Shown here piece after piece: positions 51,854 through 61,487 of a stretch of 64,000 bases of DNA. This DNA is from CAVQBP01 sp963723205 (lineage in GTDB: Bacteria > Bacteroidota > Ignavibacteria > Ignavibacteriales > Ignavibacteriaceae). The stretch's first letter is position 1. Every line of letters starts with the position of its first letter. Position numbers and translations under genes: made by a program. The stretch spans positions 434,001-498,000 of the forward strand of contig CAVRQC010000033.1 in assembly GCA_963723205.1 (NCBI GenBank), read 5' to 3'. A model generated the notes under the pieces. The model was not told the origin of the DNA, ran no database searches, and worked only from the letters and a program-made list of their open reading frames with translations.

Positions 51854-52792
51854 ATGGGAATTAATCTTAAAGGAAAAAGTCTTATTTCAATTAACGATCT
51901 TTCACTAGAAGAAATAAATGAAATACTTAAGTTAAGCGGGGAATTAAAAGATAAGTTTAAAAAAAATATTCCTCACAAATTATTGGAAGGTAAAACTCTG
52001 GGAATGATATTTTCAAAACCTTCTACTAGAACCAGGGTATCATTCCAAACCGGAATTTACCAGCTTGGTGGATTAGGAATGTATTTCGGTCAAGGTGAAC
52101 TGCAATTAGGAAAAAGTGAATCGATAGAAGATACTGCGAAAGTATTATCTAGATATCTGAATGGAATCATGATAAGAACATTCTCACATCAGGATGTAAT
52201 TGATTTGGCTAAATACGGCTCTATACCCATTATCAATGGATTGACAGATCTTCTTCATCCCTGCCAGGTACTTGCAGATTTATTTACAATTCTGGAAAAG
52301 AAGAATCGGCTCGAGGGATTAAAATTAGCATATGTCGGCGATGGAAATAATATGGCTCACAGTCTTCTTTATGGTTGTTCTAAAACAGGAATGCATATAT
52401 CGATTGCTTCACCTGAAGGTTATAAACCAAAAGAAGAAATTGTGAATATTGCTAAGAAGAATGCTGCTGTTTCAGGGAGCGAAATTTCTGCTTTGGAGGA
52501 TCCTTTTGAAGCTGTCAAGGATGCGGATATTGTTTATACAGATGTGTGGGCAAGTATGGGACAGGAATCTGAAACAAACGAAAGGAAAAAGATATTTTCC
52601 AGGTACCAGGTTAACCCTGAACTTATTAAACATGCAAAAAAAGATTATATCTTTATGCATTGTCTCCCTGCGCATAGAGGTGATGAAGTTGTTAATGAAG
52701 TTGCCGATTCTAAAAATTCCGTAATTTTCGATGAAGCTGAAAACAGGCTTCATGTTCAAAAAGCAATTATGGCATTATTGATGGGAAATTAA
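51854..52792 (+). CDS. argF: Ornithine carbamoyltransferase
   Basis: Transfers carbamoyl from carbamoyl phosphate to ornithine, giving citrulline, or runs backward in catabolism. The 312 residues show the carbamoyl-phosphate loop SKPSTRTRVSFQTG, MIRTFSHQD, LHPCQVLADLFT, the Arg/Gln segment near MAHSLLYG, YTDVWASMGQE and the ornithine site FMHCLPAHRGDEV. A consensus AAGGAGG ribosome site precedes the ATG. Its size fits anabolic ArgF, yet the neighbour carbamate kinase fits a catabolic ArcB. The SDR gene starts right after the stop codon (TAA then TTG). I use argF without claiming direction of flux. Confidence 0.93.
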   Translation: MGINLKGKSLISINDLSLEEINEILKLSGELKDKFKKNIPHKLLEGKTLGMIFSKPSTRTRVSFQTGIYQLGGLGMYFGQGELQLGKSESIEDTAKVLSRYLNGIMIRTFSHQDVIDLAKYGSIPIINGLTDLLHPCQVLADLFTILEKKNRLEGLKLAYVGDGNNMAHSLLYGCSKTGMHISIASPEGYKPKEEIVNIAKKNAAVSGSEISALEDPFEAVKDADIVYTDVWASMGQESETNERKKIFSRYQVNPELIKHAKKDYIFMHCLPAHRGDEVVNEVADSKNSVIFDEAENRLHVQKAIMALLMGN

Positions 52793-53566
52793 TTGGAATT
52801 AAAAGATAAAAATATAATACTTACTGGCGCATCAAGCGGTATAGGTTATGCGCTTGCCAAAAAACTTGCAAAAGAGAAGTGCAACCTTGTACTTGCCTCA
52901 AGAAGAATTGAAATACTTGAGGATTTAGCACGAGAGCTTCGTAAATTTGGCAAAGATATATTTGTTGTTAAATGTGATGTGAGCAAAAAAGAAGACGTTA
53001 AAGAAGCTATCCTAAATACTAAAAATCATTTTGGTAAAATTGATATCGCAATTTTTAATTCGGGGATAAGTTACAGGGGAGCAGCGGACGGGACCGAAGA
53101 TAAATACGAACAAATAATAAAAGTAAATCTTCTTGGATTAATATATTGTGTGGAAGAAGTTCTGGAAGATTTCAAAAATAATGAAGAGGGAATTATTGCA
53201 GGTGTTTCCAGTTTAGCTGATTCAAGGGGATATCCTTTTAGTAGTTATTATTCTGCAAGTAAAGCTGCCGCAACTAAATACCTTGAAAGTTTAAGAGTCG
53301 AATTAAAACCGTATAATGTAAAAGTATTAACGATTAAGCCTGGCTTTGTCAGGACCCCAATGACAGATAAAAATGAATTTTACATGCCGTTTCTTATGGA
53401 TGTTAATAAAGCGGCAGATATTATTGTTAAAGGAATCAAAAAAGAAAAAAAAGTAATTCAATTTCCCCTACCGATCGTTTTAGGTTCAAAAATTCTTAGT
53501 ATAATGCCTAACAGACTTTATGACTTTTTAATGTTGAAACAGCTTCCCGTCAAAAAAAATTATTGA
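52793..53566 (+). CDS. Short-chain dehydrogenase/reductase
   Basis: 257-residue SDR of the classical type with NAD(P) binding. The coenzyme loop is ILTGASSGIGYALAKKL, followed by LASRRIEILEDLARELR (Arg after the second strand, suggests NADP preference), the NNAG-like stretch AIFNSGISYRG, and catalytic Ser in GVSSLADS with the YSASKAA catalytic Tyr/Lys pair. The C-terminus IKPGFVRTPMTDKNEFYMPF is close to DHRS7B-type SDRs. It starts with TTG at 52793, directly after the ornithine carbamoyltransferase stop, so translation is coupled. The substrate is unknown. Confidence 0.88.
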   Translation: MELKDKNIILTGASSGIGYALAKKLAKEKCNLVLASRRIEILEDLARELRKFGKDIFVVKCDVSKKEDVKEAILNTKNHFGKIDIAIFNSGISYRGAADGTEDKYEQIIKVNLLGLIYCVEEVLEDFKNNEEGIIAGVSSLADSRGYPFSSYYSASKAAATKYLESLRVELKPYNVKVLTIKPGFVRTPMTDKNEFYMPFLMDVNKAADIIVKGIKKEKKVIQFPLPIVLGSKILSIMPNRLYDFLMLKQLPVKKNY

Positions 53567-53612
53567 TTTTTTAAAAAAATCATTATATTGAAATTTAAAT
53601 CCTCAAAATTAA

Positions 53613-56600
53613 ATGGGAAAAATCCTTTTTTTATTCTTACTTCTTCCAATAGTTATATCTGCCCAGGCAGAACGGGATATTATTTTCAGTGAAATAATGT
53701 TTGCTCCGCAATCTGGAAATAATGAATTTATTGAATTATATAATACCAGTGAAACCGAAAGCATAGATCTGAACGGATATAAAATCAAGTACCAAACTTC
53801 CAATCCTGATAATTTTGAATCAACAGGCAGCGGAACTATTCTTTCCCCTAAATCGTTTGCAGTTATTTTTGAAGGAGATTATGATTTAAGTTCCGGAATT
53901 TATAAAGAACTAATTCCATTAAATGCGCTGATTCTTAAAATTGAAGACAATTCATTCGGTTCTTCAGGAATGTCAAATAGTTCGAACAGAACATTATATC
54001 TGCTAAATTCAACTGATGATATTTCAGAAACATATACTTATTCTGCAGATAACAAGAATGGAATATCAGATGAAAGAATTATTTTAAATAATGATACTTC
54101 AAATAATAATTGGGCAAATTCAACAATAGCAAATGGAACTCCCGGGTTTAGGAATTCAGTCTCGCCTTTAAAATATGATTTAACCTTTGGTTCAATTTCA
54201 ATAACCCCTTTAATCCCACAAAAAGATGATGATGTAAATGTTAATATCCAAATAAAAAATAATGGAAGCGAACCTGTTAAAAATTATTCAATTGAAGTTT
54301 TTCATGATCTTGATAAAGATTCATCTGGTACTCCTTCCGAATTAATTTATCAAGACAACTTTGTAAATCTGGCTGCTAAAGATTCTAATGATATTGATGT
54401 GCAGATTACATCTGTTAATGAAGGAATATATAATCTAATTTTGCATATAATTTGTAGTAATGATGAAAATTTGAGTAACAACTCAAAGTATTTCCATTTT
54501 ATTGCTCATCATCCGGCAAACAATTATAACGACCTGGTAATCAATGAAATAATGTATGCTCCGGCGAATGGTGAACCTGAATGGATAGAAATATTTAATA
54601 AATCAGTTACTTCAATTAACCTTAATAACTGGAAATTTTCTGATGCTAATACGACAATCAGATTTATTAAAGAAGATAAATTTTTAGAGCCGGAAAGCTA
54701 TTTAGTTATATCAAGAGATTCATCCATTTTTAACTTTTATTCAATTCCTTGCGAGATTATAGTTACTAATTTGCCCTCTCTAAACAATTCCGGAGATGCA
54801 GCAGTAGTTAAAGATTCTTTGGGAACATTGATTGATAGTATATACTATTTTCCTTCATGGAGTGAAAATACAAAGGGGAAATCACTTGAAAGAATTTCTA
54901 CAAAAGGGGAAAGTAATGACGAAGAAAATTGGAAGACTTCAGAAAGCAAGTTCAAAGGAACCCCCGGTAAAATTAATTCTGTATCTCCAAAGAATTATGA
55001 TCTGTCGGTTACTCTTATAAAACCCGCAAAAAATTATGTAATAGTGGGAGAGCAATTTCAATTTAATTTGAAGGTTAAAAATTTTGGTTTAAATCCATCT
55101 TATAATTATACAATAAAAATTTTTAATGATATTAATATAGATTCTGTAACACAAAATGATGAATTGATTAAAGATGTTTATGGCAATTCGATAGAACCGG
55201 GAGATAGCTTTTTATTCAGTATAGATTTAAGTGATATAGTTAAAGGTAAAAATTGTTTTATTGTATCAGTTGAAACAGATAATGATGATGATATAGAAAA
55301 TAACAAAGCATTCTTTGAGATTACGGGTATAGAAATAAATGAAGTACGAAATGATATCGTTATAAATGAAATTATGTATAACCCTGCAAACTCCGAACCG
55401 GAATGGATTGAATTGTATAACAGGAGCAATAAAATAATTAACTTAAAAAACTATTCTGTTGCAGATGAAAGGGATCCAGTAAGAGTAATAGAGAGCTCGA
55501 TTTTATTAAAGCCTGGAGAATTTTTTGTTATTGCTGATGACAGCACTATCTCCAGCCTTTTTAATTTAGATTTCAAATATCAAATAAGTAATTTGCCTTC
55601 TCTTAACAATAGTAGCGACAAAATAATTTTGCTCGATTCACTTAACCGGATTATTGATTCTCTGGAATATTATTCTTCGTGGGGTGGGAAAGGAGGAAAA
55701 TCTTTAGAAAGAATTAATGCCGGGAAATCTGCAATTGACTCATCTAATTGGAAGACTTCTGAAGATAGATTAAATGGTACGCCCGGTAAAATCAATTCGG
55801 TAACTCAAAAAGATTTTGATATTGCAGTTACAGAAATTTTGTTTTCACCTGAATTTCCATTGTCAAATGATGATGTAAACATGTCAGTTAAAATCATGAA
55901 TATTGGAAGAATTGATGCAAAAATTAATTTGAAATTATATGAAGATACAAACCTGGATTCCTTACCGGATGTTTTAGTTAGTACTTTGAATGGTTTCAGT
56001 TTACCAGCGGGAGATTCAGCAGTAGTTTCAATGAATTATGTAATAAATAATTTGCGTAAGGTAAGAAAGTTTTATATTAATGCAGTTTATCCACAGGATC
56101 AGGATACTTCAAATAATTCAGTGTATTTTACTATCAAACCCGGATATCCTGAAAGAGCAATTGTAATAAATGAAATTATGTATAGTCCATCCGCAGGTGA
56201 AACGGAATGGATTGAGCTTATTAATATTTCGAAAGATACACTTAATTTAAAAGGTTTGATGGTTAGTGATTTACTCCCTCAACCATCAAAAAAGATTATT
56301 ACGACAGAGGATTTGTTAATATATCCTAGTGAATATTTTATAATTGCACATGATTCCTCGTTTTTCAATGTTCATCCTGAGTTTGAAGGGAAAATAAAAT
56401 TTTTAAACTTCGGAACGTTAGGAAATACTGAAGATGGAATTGTTATTTATGATTTTCAGGGCAGTTTAATTGATAGTGTAAAATACAAATCTTCCTGGGG
56501 AGGGAAAAATGGTTATTCTCTTGAAAGATTTTCTTTTAATCTTCCTTCAAATGATAGCACCAATTGGAACTCTTCCTTAAGCAAAAATAAAAGCACCCCC

Positions 56601-57464
56601 GGTAAAGAAAATTCAATAATTAATATTCCGGCATATATTAAAAATGATCTTGTAATAAATGAAATTATGTCTGAGCCGGAAATAGATAATAGTGAATTTA
56701 TTGAATTCTTTAATTGCAGTAATTCAAATATCAATATCGGCGGATGGAAAATTGAAGATGGTTCCGGAAATTTTTATAAACTTTCAGATGTTAATTTTAC
56801 AGTTTCTCCAAATGAATTTTTTGTATTAGCAGCAGATTCCCTGATTTTTAATAATTATGAATTATCAGGTTTTCACAATATTAATATTTTAAATAGCGGA
56901 AATCTGGGTTTGTCAAAAGAGGAAACAATTGTTCTTAAAGACTTGAAAGGTAATATAATTGATTCGGTTTACTATAGTGAAGGATGGCATAACAAAAATT
57001 TTTCTTCAACAAAAAACATTTCGTTAGAGAAAATCAATCCTTTGTTGAATGGTAATAATTCTTTGAATTGGAATAGTTCGGTAGATATATCAGGTGCAAC
57101 TCCCGGAAAAATTAACAGTATTTTCAGTGAAAATAAAAGTGTCGCAGAAAAGATTTCAGTATCACCTAATCCTTTTTCTCCCGATAACGATGGCTTTGAA
57201 GATTTCACTATAATTAATTATACTCTTTCTCAAAAAACCTCTCAAGTAAGAATAAAGATATTTGATAGCCGGGGAAGGCTTTTAAGGACATTGTTAAATA
57301 ATCAGCCAAGTGGTTCAAGAGGGTCCGTCGTTTTTGATGGTTTAGAGGAAAACGGCACCCCTTTTCGCATGGGGATTTATATAGTCTTTTTAGAATCCCT
57401 AAATGAAATTACAGGAGTATCCGAGACATTAAAGACAGTAGTAGTAGTTGCCAGAAAATTATAA
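53613..57464 (+). CDS. Secreted lamin-tail-domain repeat protein with FlgD-like C-terminus
   Basis: 1283-residue exported protein. A signal peptide (GKILFLFLLLPIVISAQA) is followed by five lamin-tail domains, each opening with a strand like VINEIMYNPANSEPEWIEL: near residues 25, 308, 586, 849 and 1012. Each ends with a TPGKINSV-type motif. Three CARDB/APHP-like beta domains lie between the first four lamin-tail domains (YDLTFGSISITP, YDLSVTLIKPA, FDIAVTEILF). The last 110 residues (VSPNPFSPDNDGFEDFTI, VRIKIFDSRGRLLRTLLN) form a FlgD-like or gliding C-terminal domain. It is likely cell-surface or secreted, possibly via a type IX-like route. Function unknown; adhesion or nuclease association are options. 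Confidence 0.85.
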   Translation: MGKILFLFLLLPIVISAQAERDIIFSEIMFAPQSGNNEFIELYNTSETESIDLNGYKIKYQTSNPDNFESTGSGTILSPKSFAVIFEGDYDLSSGIYKELIPLNALILKIEDNSFGSSGMSNSSNRTLYLLNSTDDISETYTYSADNKNGISDERIILNNDTSNNNWANSTIANGTPGFRNSVSPLKYDLTFGSISITPLIPQKDDDVNVNIQIKNNGSEPVKNYSIEVFHDLDKDSSGTPSELIYQDNFVNLAAKDSNDIDVQITSVNEGIYNLILHIICSNDENLSNNSKYFHFIAHHPANNYNDLVINEIMYAPANGEPEWIEIFNKSVTSINLNNWKFSDANTTIRFIKEDKFLEPESYLVISRDSSIFNFYSIPCEIIVTNLPSLNNSGDAAVVKDSLGTLIDSIYYFPSWSENTKGKSLERISTKGESNDEENWKTSESKFKGTPGKINSVSPKNYDLSVTLIKPAKNYVIVGEQFQFNLKVKNFGLNPSYNYTIKIFNDINIDSVTQNDELIKDVYGNSIEPGDSFLFSIDLSDIVKGKNCFIVSVETDNDDDIENNKAFFEITGIEINEVRNDIVINEIMYNPANSEPEWIELYNRSNKIINLKNYSVADERDPVRVIESSILLKPGEFFVIADDSTISSLFNLDFKYQISNLPSLNNSSDKIILLDSLNRIIDSLEYYSSWGGKGGKSLERINAGKSAIDSSNWKTSEDRLNGTPGKINSVTQKDFDIAVTEILFSPEFPLSNDDVNMSVKIMNIGRIDAKINLKLYEDTNLDSLPDVLVSTLNGFSLPAGDSAVVSMNYVINNLRKVRKFYINAVYPQDQDTSNNSVYFTIKPGYPERAIVINEIMYSPSAGETEWIELINISKDTLNLKGLMVSDLLPQPSKKIITTEDLLIYPSEYFIIAHDSSFFNVHPEFEGKIKFLNFGTLGNTEDGIVIYDFQGSLIDSVKYKSSWGGKNGYSLERFSFNLPSNDSTNWNSSLSKNKSTPGKENSIINIPAYIKNDLVINEIMSEPEIDNSEFIEFFNCSNSNINIGGWKIEDGSGNFYKLSDVNFTVSPNEFFVLAADSLIFNNYELSGFHNINILNSGNLGLSKEETIVLKDLKGNIIDSVYYSEGWHNKNFSSTKNISLEKINPLLNGNNSLNWNSSVDISGATPGKINSIFSENKSVAEKISVSPNPFSPDNDGFEDFTIINYTLSQKTSQVRIKIFDSRGRLLRTLLNNQPSGSRGSVVFDGLEENGTPFRMGIYIVFLESLNEITGVSETLKTVVVVARKL

Positions 57465-57503
57465 CAAGTCAGTAACAATAATAGAACTGATTTGACGGAT
57501 GAA

Positions 57504-57552
57504 ACGGATTTTAACAGATCAAATTGCTACTATATTTATTCAACAAATCCGT
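57504..57552 (+). repeat. Possible REP-like extragenic element
   Basis: The gap between two convergent genes contains GACGGATGAAACGGATTTT and AAATCCGTGTTC; ACGGATTT (57504-57511) and AAATCCGT (57545-57552) are reverse complements separated by 33 bases. This resembles the ACGGAT/ATCCGT extragenic repeats I recall from Bacteroidota-type genomes. Only a genome search would show whether it is repeated. Confidence 0.35.
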
Positions 57553-57571
57553 GTTCTTGAATTCTTTGTGT

Positions 57572-60094
57572 CTAATCTTTTAATTCGAAATTATCTTTTA
57601 ATTTAATATCTCTTGATGAACTACCTATCATAACCTGGAATTCACCCGGTTCAGTAATCCAGCCATGTTTTGCAGGATTATAAAAAGAGAGATCATTTTT
57701 GTTTATAGTAAATTCAACTTCTTTGGTTTCACCGGGTTTAAGTGTAACTCTCTTGAATTTTTTTAATTCTTTGTCCGGCCTCGGTAATGAAGATTTGAAA
57801 TCTTTAATGTAAAGCTGGGCAACTTCAGAACCTTCCCTGCTGCCGGTATTTTTTAAATTAAAAGTTAATTTCCATTTAGAATCTTTATTAGAAGAATTCC
57901 ATAATTTCAAATTATTATATTCAAAACTGGTATATGAAAGACCAAAGCCGAACGGAAAAAGAGGTTCAATATTATCTTTATCGAAATGCCTGTACCCGAC
58001 GAATATTCCATCTGAATAATTTGTTACACTATCCTGTGCTTTATATAAAGCATAAGCTGAGCAGTCTTTCCAGCTTTTAGGAAAGGTTACCGGAAGCTTA
58101 CCTGAAGGATTTACATTTCCCAGAAGCACATCTGCAATGGCGTTCCCGATTTCTTCACCGGCAAACCAGCTTTCAATTGTACCTTTAACATTATTTATCC
58201 AGTTACTCATTGTAATCGGTGAACCGGATGTAATCACAACAATAGTATTTTTGTTAGCATTTGAAACAGAATTGATAAGGTTATCTTGATCACCCGGGAG
58301 ATTTAAACTATCTCTGTCAAAACCTTCCGATTCATATGCATTGGAAGTGCCGGCAAAAATAATTGCAATATCAGATTTTTTTGCTGCATCTATTGCACTT
58401 TTAATCAGGACATCGTCCGGAGAGTGCCATGCAAATTTAACATCAGCTCCGCCCAGGTTATCATAATACTCTAATTTAATATTATATCTTTTACCAGCTT
58501 CGAAGAAAGTTTTATAAGAGTTGGTTTTTGTTGAATGATTTGTCCAGTCGCTTATAACCAGCTTATTGTTTAAATATAGTCTCACTCCGTCATCACTCAG
58601 CACATCCATAATATAATTCCCGGTTTTTTCCGGTTTAAGATCAAATGTCCATCTAACTGAAAAATTATCACTATTGAATGCAGCTTTAGGTGCTCCGCTT
58701 CCCCAATTAAAATTAATTTGAGGATCGATCCTTGTAAAAGCAGGTTTGCCCTGTAATTCTTTATTATCAAAATATTCTCCTTCTGCGCCATGTTCATTAG
58801 AACCCGGTAAATAAAAGGAGGAAGCAGGCAAAGCGGTTGTTTCACCAAGGAGTTTAGTTCCTTCGGCATAATTGATCTTAATGTTTTTTCCCAGCTTTTG
58901 CTCTAGAGCTTTAAGAGGGCTAATTGAGAATATAGGATTAACCTGGGAACTTCCGCCGCCGCCAGTGCGGGCTACTGCAGCATTCGGGCCAATAACAGCA
59001 ATTGATTTTATTTTCTTTGTATTTATAGGTAAAATATTATTTTCGTTTTTAAGCAAAACAATGCCTTCACGGGCGACTTGCAGCGCAACTTCGCGATGTT
59101 CTTTTGTATTAATCAATTTTGGATTTTCTTCATGCGTTTTTTCAAACAAGCCAAGTTTATTAATAACGGTAAGTATTCTTCTAACTTTATCATTAATAGT
59201 TGATTCTTTTACCGTTCCATTTTCTACTGCTTTTAGAAGAGTAGAATCATTTAAATATAAACCGGTCGGCATTTCAAGATCGAGTCCTCCCTTTGCTGTA
59301 GGTATACTGCTATGTACAGCTCCCCAATCCGACATTACTAATACTTCAAAGTCCCAATCATTTTTTAATTTTGTTTTTAAGAGGTAATCATTTTCACTGC
59401 AGTAGTCACCATTAATTTTGTTATAAGCAGACATTATACAAAGTGATCTCCCTTCTTCTACTGCAGCTTTAAAAGCAGGTAGATAAATTTCATTTAACGG
59501 ACGTTCATCAATTTTTACATTAACAAAACCTCTCTGGTATTCCTGGTTGTTTGCAGCAAAATGTTTTACCGTTGCAGCAACATCTTCAGATTGAACTCCT
59601 TTAATGTAGCTGACTGCCATCCTGGAGGCTAAATAAGGATCTTCTCCAAAACTTTCGAAATTCCTGCCTCCCTGGGGAATTCTAGCAATATTTACGCATG
59701 GTCCTAGTATAACATCGCGACCCTTTCCCTTAACCTCTTCACCAATTGCAGATCCAAGTTTATGGATTAGGGCGGTATCCCAGGTTGATGCCATTGAAAT
59801 GCCTGCAGGAAAAGCGGATGATTCACCCCACCTTACACCTAATGGTCCATCCGTCATTTTTAGTTCAGGAATACCTAACCTTTTAATTGGTTTAGTTGCA
59901 AAACCAGTTCCTCCAAGAATATCAATTTTTTCTTTAAGGGTCATTTCATTCAACAGCTTTTCCACTTTTTCATCAGTCGGCCTTTTTATAAAATGGTTAT
60001 CATTATTTACATTATCCTTTTGTTTATCAGAATTTCCGATTAGAAGGAATAAAGCTAAAAATGGGAGAACAATAAATATTTTTGCTGTTTTCAT
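57572..60094 (-). CDS. Glycoside hydrolase family 3 beta-glucosidase with PA14 insert
   Basis: Secreted or lipid-anchored beta-glucosidase-type hydrolase of 840 residues. The signal peptide is KTAKIFIVLPFLALFLLIGN. The GH3 N-terminal barrel shows TDGPLGVRWG, the RNFESFGEDPYLASRMA and KHFAANNQE segments, and the nucleophile Asp256 in VLVMSDWGAVH. After the alpha/beta sandwich domain begins (residues about 350-400, IAVIGPNAA), a PA14 domain is inserted with AEGEYFDNKELQG, SVRWTFDLKPEKTG and SDDGVRLYLNNKLV. Then the GH3 C domain continues (IIFAGTSNAYESEGFDRD), ending in a fibronectin-like domain. Likely breaks down beta-glucans outside the cytoplasm. It reads minus, downstream of prfA. Confidence 0.93.
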   Translation of the reverse strand: MKTAKIFIVLPFLALFLLIGNSDKQKDNVNNDNHFIKRPTDEKVEKLLNEMTLKEKIDILGGTGFATKPIKRLGIPELKMTDGPLGVRWGESSAFPAGISMASTWDTALIHKLGSAIGEEVKGKGRDVILGPCVNIARIPQGGRNFESFGEDPYLASRMAVSYIKGVQSEDVAATVKHFAANNQEYQRGFVNVKIDERPLNEIYLPAFKAAVEEGRSLCIMSAYNKINGDYCSENDYLLKTKLKNDWDFEVLVMSDWGAVHSSIPTAKGGLDLEMPTGLYLNDSTLLKAVENGTVKESTINDKVRRILTVINKLGLFEKTHEENPKLINTKEHREVALQVAREGIVLLKNENNILPINTKKIKSIAVIGPNAAVARTGGGGSSQVNPIFSISPLKALEQKLGKNIKINYAEGTKLLGETTALPASSFYLPGSNEHGAEGEYFDNKELQGKPAFTRIDPQINFNWGSGAPKAAFNSDNFSVRWTFDLKPEKTGNYIMDVLSDDGVRLYLNNKLVISDWTNHSTKTNSYKTFFEAGKRYNIKLEYYDNLGGADVKFAWHSPDDVLIKSAIDAAKKSDIAIIFAGTSNAYESEGFDRDSLNLPGDQDNLINSVSNANKNTIVVITSGSPITMSNWINNVKGTIESWFAGEEIGNAIADVLLGNVNPSGKLPVTFPKSWKDCSAYALYKAQDSVTNYSDGIFVGYRHFDKDNIEPLFPFGFGLSYTSFEYNNLKLWNSSNKDSKWKLTFNLKNTGSREGSEVAQLYIKDFKSSLPRPDKELKKFKRVTLKPGETKEVEFTINKNDLSFYNPAKHGWITEPGEFQVMIGSSSRDIKLKDNFELKD

Positions 60095-60154
60095 TTATAA
60101 CCCCAGGTGTTTTTCTTATTATTTTGAAAAAAGTTTAATAGAATAATTAGCACC

Positions 60155-60171
60155 GAATACAAAATGTATTC
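60155..60171 (-). promoter_or_regulatory. Palindrome upstream of the GH3 gene
   Basis: GAATACAAAATGTATTC has 6-bp arms around a 5-base centre and lies about 60 bases before the GH3 start codon, on the side where its promoter should be. It could be an operator for a sugar-responsive regulator. No regulator gene is adjacent. Confidence 0.35.
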
Positions 60172-60187
60172 TGGGAATAAAACTATT

Positions 60188-60215
60188 AAAAATTATTGAT
60201 ATTTCAATAATTTTT
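60188..60215 (-). terminator. AT-rich hairpin terminator after prfA
   Basis: A 12-bp perfect stem (arms 60188-60199 and 60204-60215, AAAAATTATTGA / TCAATAATTTTT) with a 4-base loop lies about 40 bases after the prfA stop. The arms hold almost only A and T, so the hairpin is weak; a T-rich edge is present. Confidence 0.5.
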
Positions 60216-60257
60216 TAATGAAATGAAAAGCTGTTTGATTTTGGAGAGTATAACGAA

Positions 60258-61340
60258 TTAATTCATTTCAATATTGGCCTGCAATTTTTCAGTTCTATCT
60301 GCAATTTTAAGCTGTTCAATTAATTCGTCTAATTCGCCTTCCATGATATTGGAAAGGTTATAAAGTGTAAGACCAATTCGATGATCAGTTACCCTGTTTT
60401 GCGGGAAATTGTAAGTCCGGATTTTATCACTCCTGTCTCCGCTTCCTACCATATTTTTTCTTTTGGCAGAAATCTCATCGGTGTGTCTTTTCAATTCGGC
60501 GTCAAATAGTCTTGCTCTCAGAACTTTCATTGCTTTTTGCCTGTTTTTAAGCTGTGATCTTTCATCCTGACATTGTACAACAATGCCGGTAGGAAGATGT
60601 GTTATTCTAATGGCAGTCTCAACTTTATTTACATTTTGGCCGCCTGCTCCGCCTGATCGGAAAACATCAATTTTTAAATCATTTGGATTTATATCTACCT
60701 GGACATCCTCGGCTTCGGGAAGTACTGCTACTGAAGCAGCTGAAGTATGGACTCGGCCGCTTCCTTCCGTTTCAGGAACCCGCTGTACCCGATGAACCCC
60801 GCTTTCAAATTTGAATTCACCATAAATATCATTACCATTTACAGAAAAAACAACTTCCTTAACTCCGCCAAGCCCGGTTTCATTTAAATCTATTAGTTCA
60901 ACTTTCCATCCCTTTACTTCAGCATAACGGCTGTACATTCTGAAAAGATCTCCGGCAAAAAGGGCTGCTTCTTCTCCTCCGGTACCGGCACGGATTTCCA
61001 TAATAACATCTTTATTATCATTTGGATCTTTGGGAAGCAGTAAAATTTTCAATTCTTCTTCAAATTTCAATTTTTTTTCTTCAAGCTCATTTAATTCTTC
61101 TTCTGCAAGATTTGAAAGTTCTTTATCAATATTAGAATCAATAATTTCTTCGTTTTCTTTAATATTGTTTAAAATTTTAGAGTATTCATCATATACTTCA
61201 ACAATATCTGCTAATTCACTTCTTTCTTTACTTAGGGAAATAATTTTAGTCCTGTCATTTAGAAATTGCGGATCAGAAAGCTGCTGATTTATCTGGTCAA
61301 ATTTCTCTTTAATTTTTTTTAGTCTGTTGATTAATTCCAT
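60258..61340 (-). CDS. prfA: Peptide chain release factor 1
   Basis: RF1 recognises UAA and UAG stop codons and triggers peptide release. The 360 residues include the codon-reading region HRVQRVPETEGSGRVHTSAA, in which Pro-Glu-Thr stands at the PxT position used by RF1 (RF2 has SPF), and the catalytic GGQ in RSGGAGGQNVNKVETAIR. Other typical parts are MEIRAGTGGEEAALFAGDLF and the C-terminal RTYNFPQNRVTDHRIGLTLY. Length matches the family. It is a minus-strand gene after the M61 peptidase, with its own hairpin terminator. Confidence 0.97.
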   Translation of the reverse strand: MELINRLKKIKEKFDQINQQLSDPQFLNDRTKIISLSKERSELADIVEVYDEYSKILNNIKENEEIIDSNIDKELSNLAEEELNELEEKKLKFEEELKILLLPKDPNDNKDVIMEIRAGTGGEEAALFAGDLFRMYSRYAEVKGWKVELIDLNETGLGGVKEVVFSVNGNDIYGEFKFESGVHRVQRVPETEGSGRVHTSAASVAVLPEAEDVQVDINPNDLKIDVFRSGGAGGQNVNKVETAIRITHLPTGIVVQCQDERSQLKNRQKAMKVLRARLFDAELKRHTDEISAKRKNMVGSGDRSDKIRTYNFPQNRVTDHRIGLTLYNLSNIMEGELDELIEQLKIADRTEKLQANIEMN

Positions 61341-61432
61341 TTTTCTAAATTATAATGTTAAATCGTAATAATATAGTAAAGATAACTTTTAAAATCTAAA
61401 TAACAATTATTGTATTTGTTGTTAATAAATAA

Positions 61433-61456
61433 AAACCCGTTCTGTAGAACGGGTTT
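61433..61456 (-). terminator. Hairpin terminator after the M61 peptidase gene
   Basis: A 10-bp perfect stem (AAACCCGTTC / GAACGGGTTT) with a 4-base loop lies about 30 bases after the M61 stop. On the minus strand it runs into TTTTTATTTATT, fitting intrinsic termination before prfA. Confidence 0.85.
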
Positions 61457-61487
61457 CATAGAGTTATATTAACAGATGCTTCGAACA

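Noticed and set aside
53564..53582. TGATTTTTT/AAAAAATCA as a terminator after the SDR gene
   Set aside because: A/T-only pairing with almost no loop; too weak to call.
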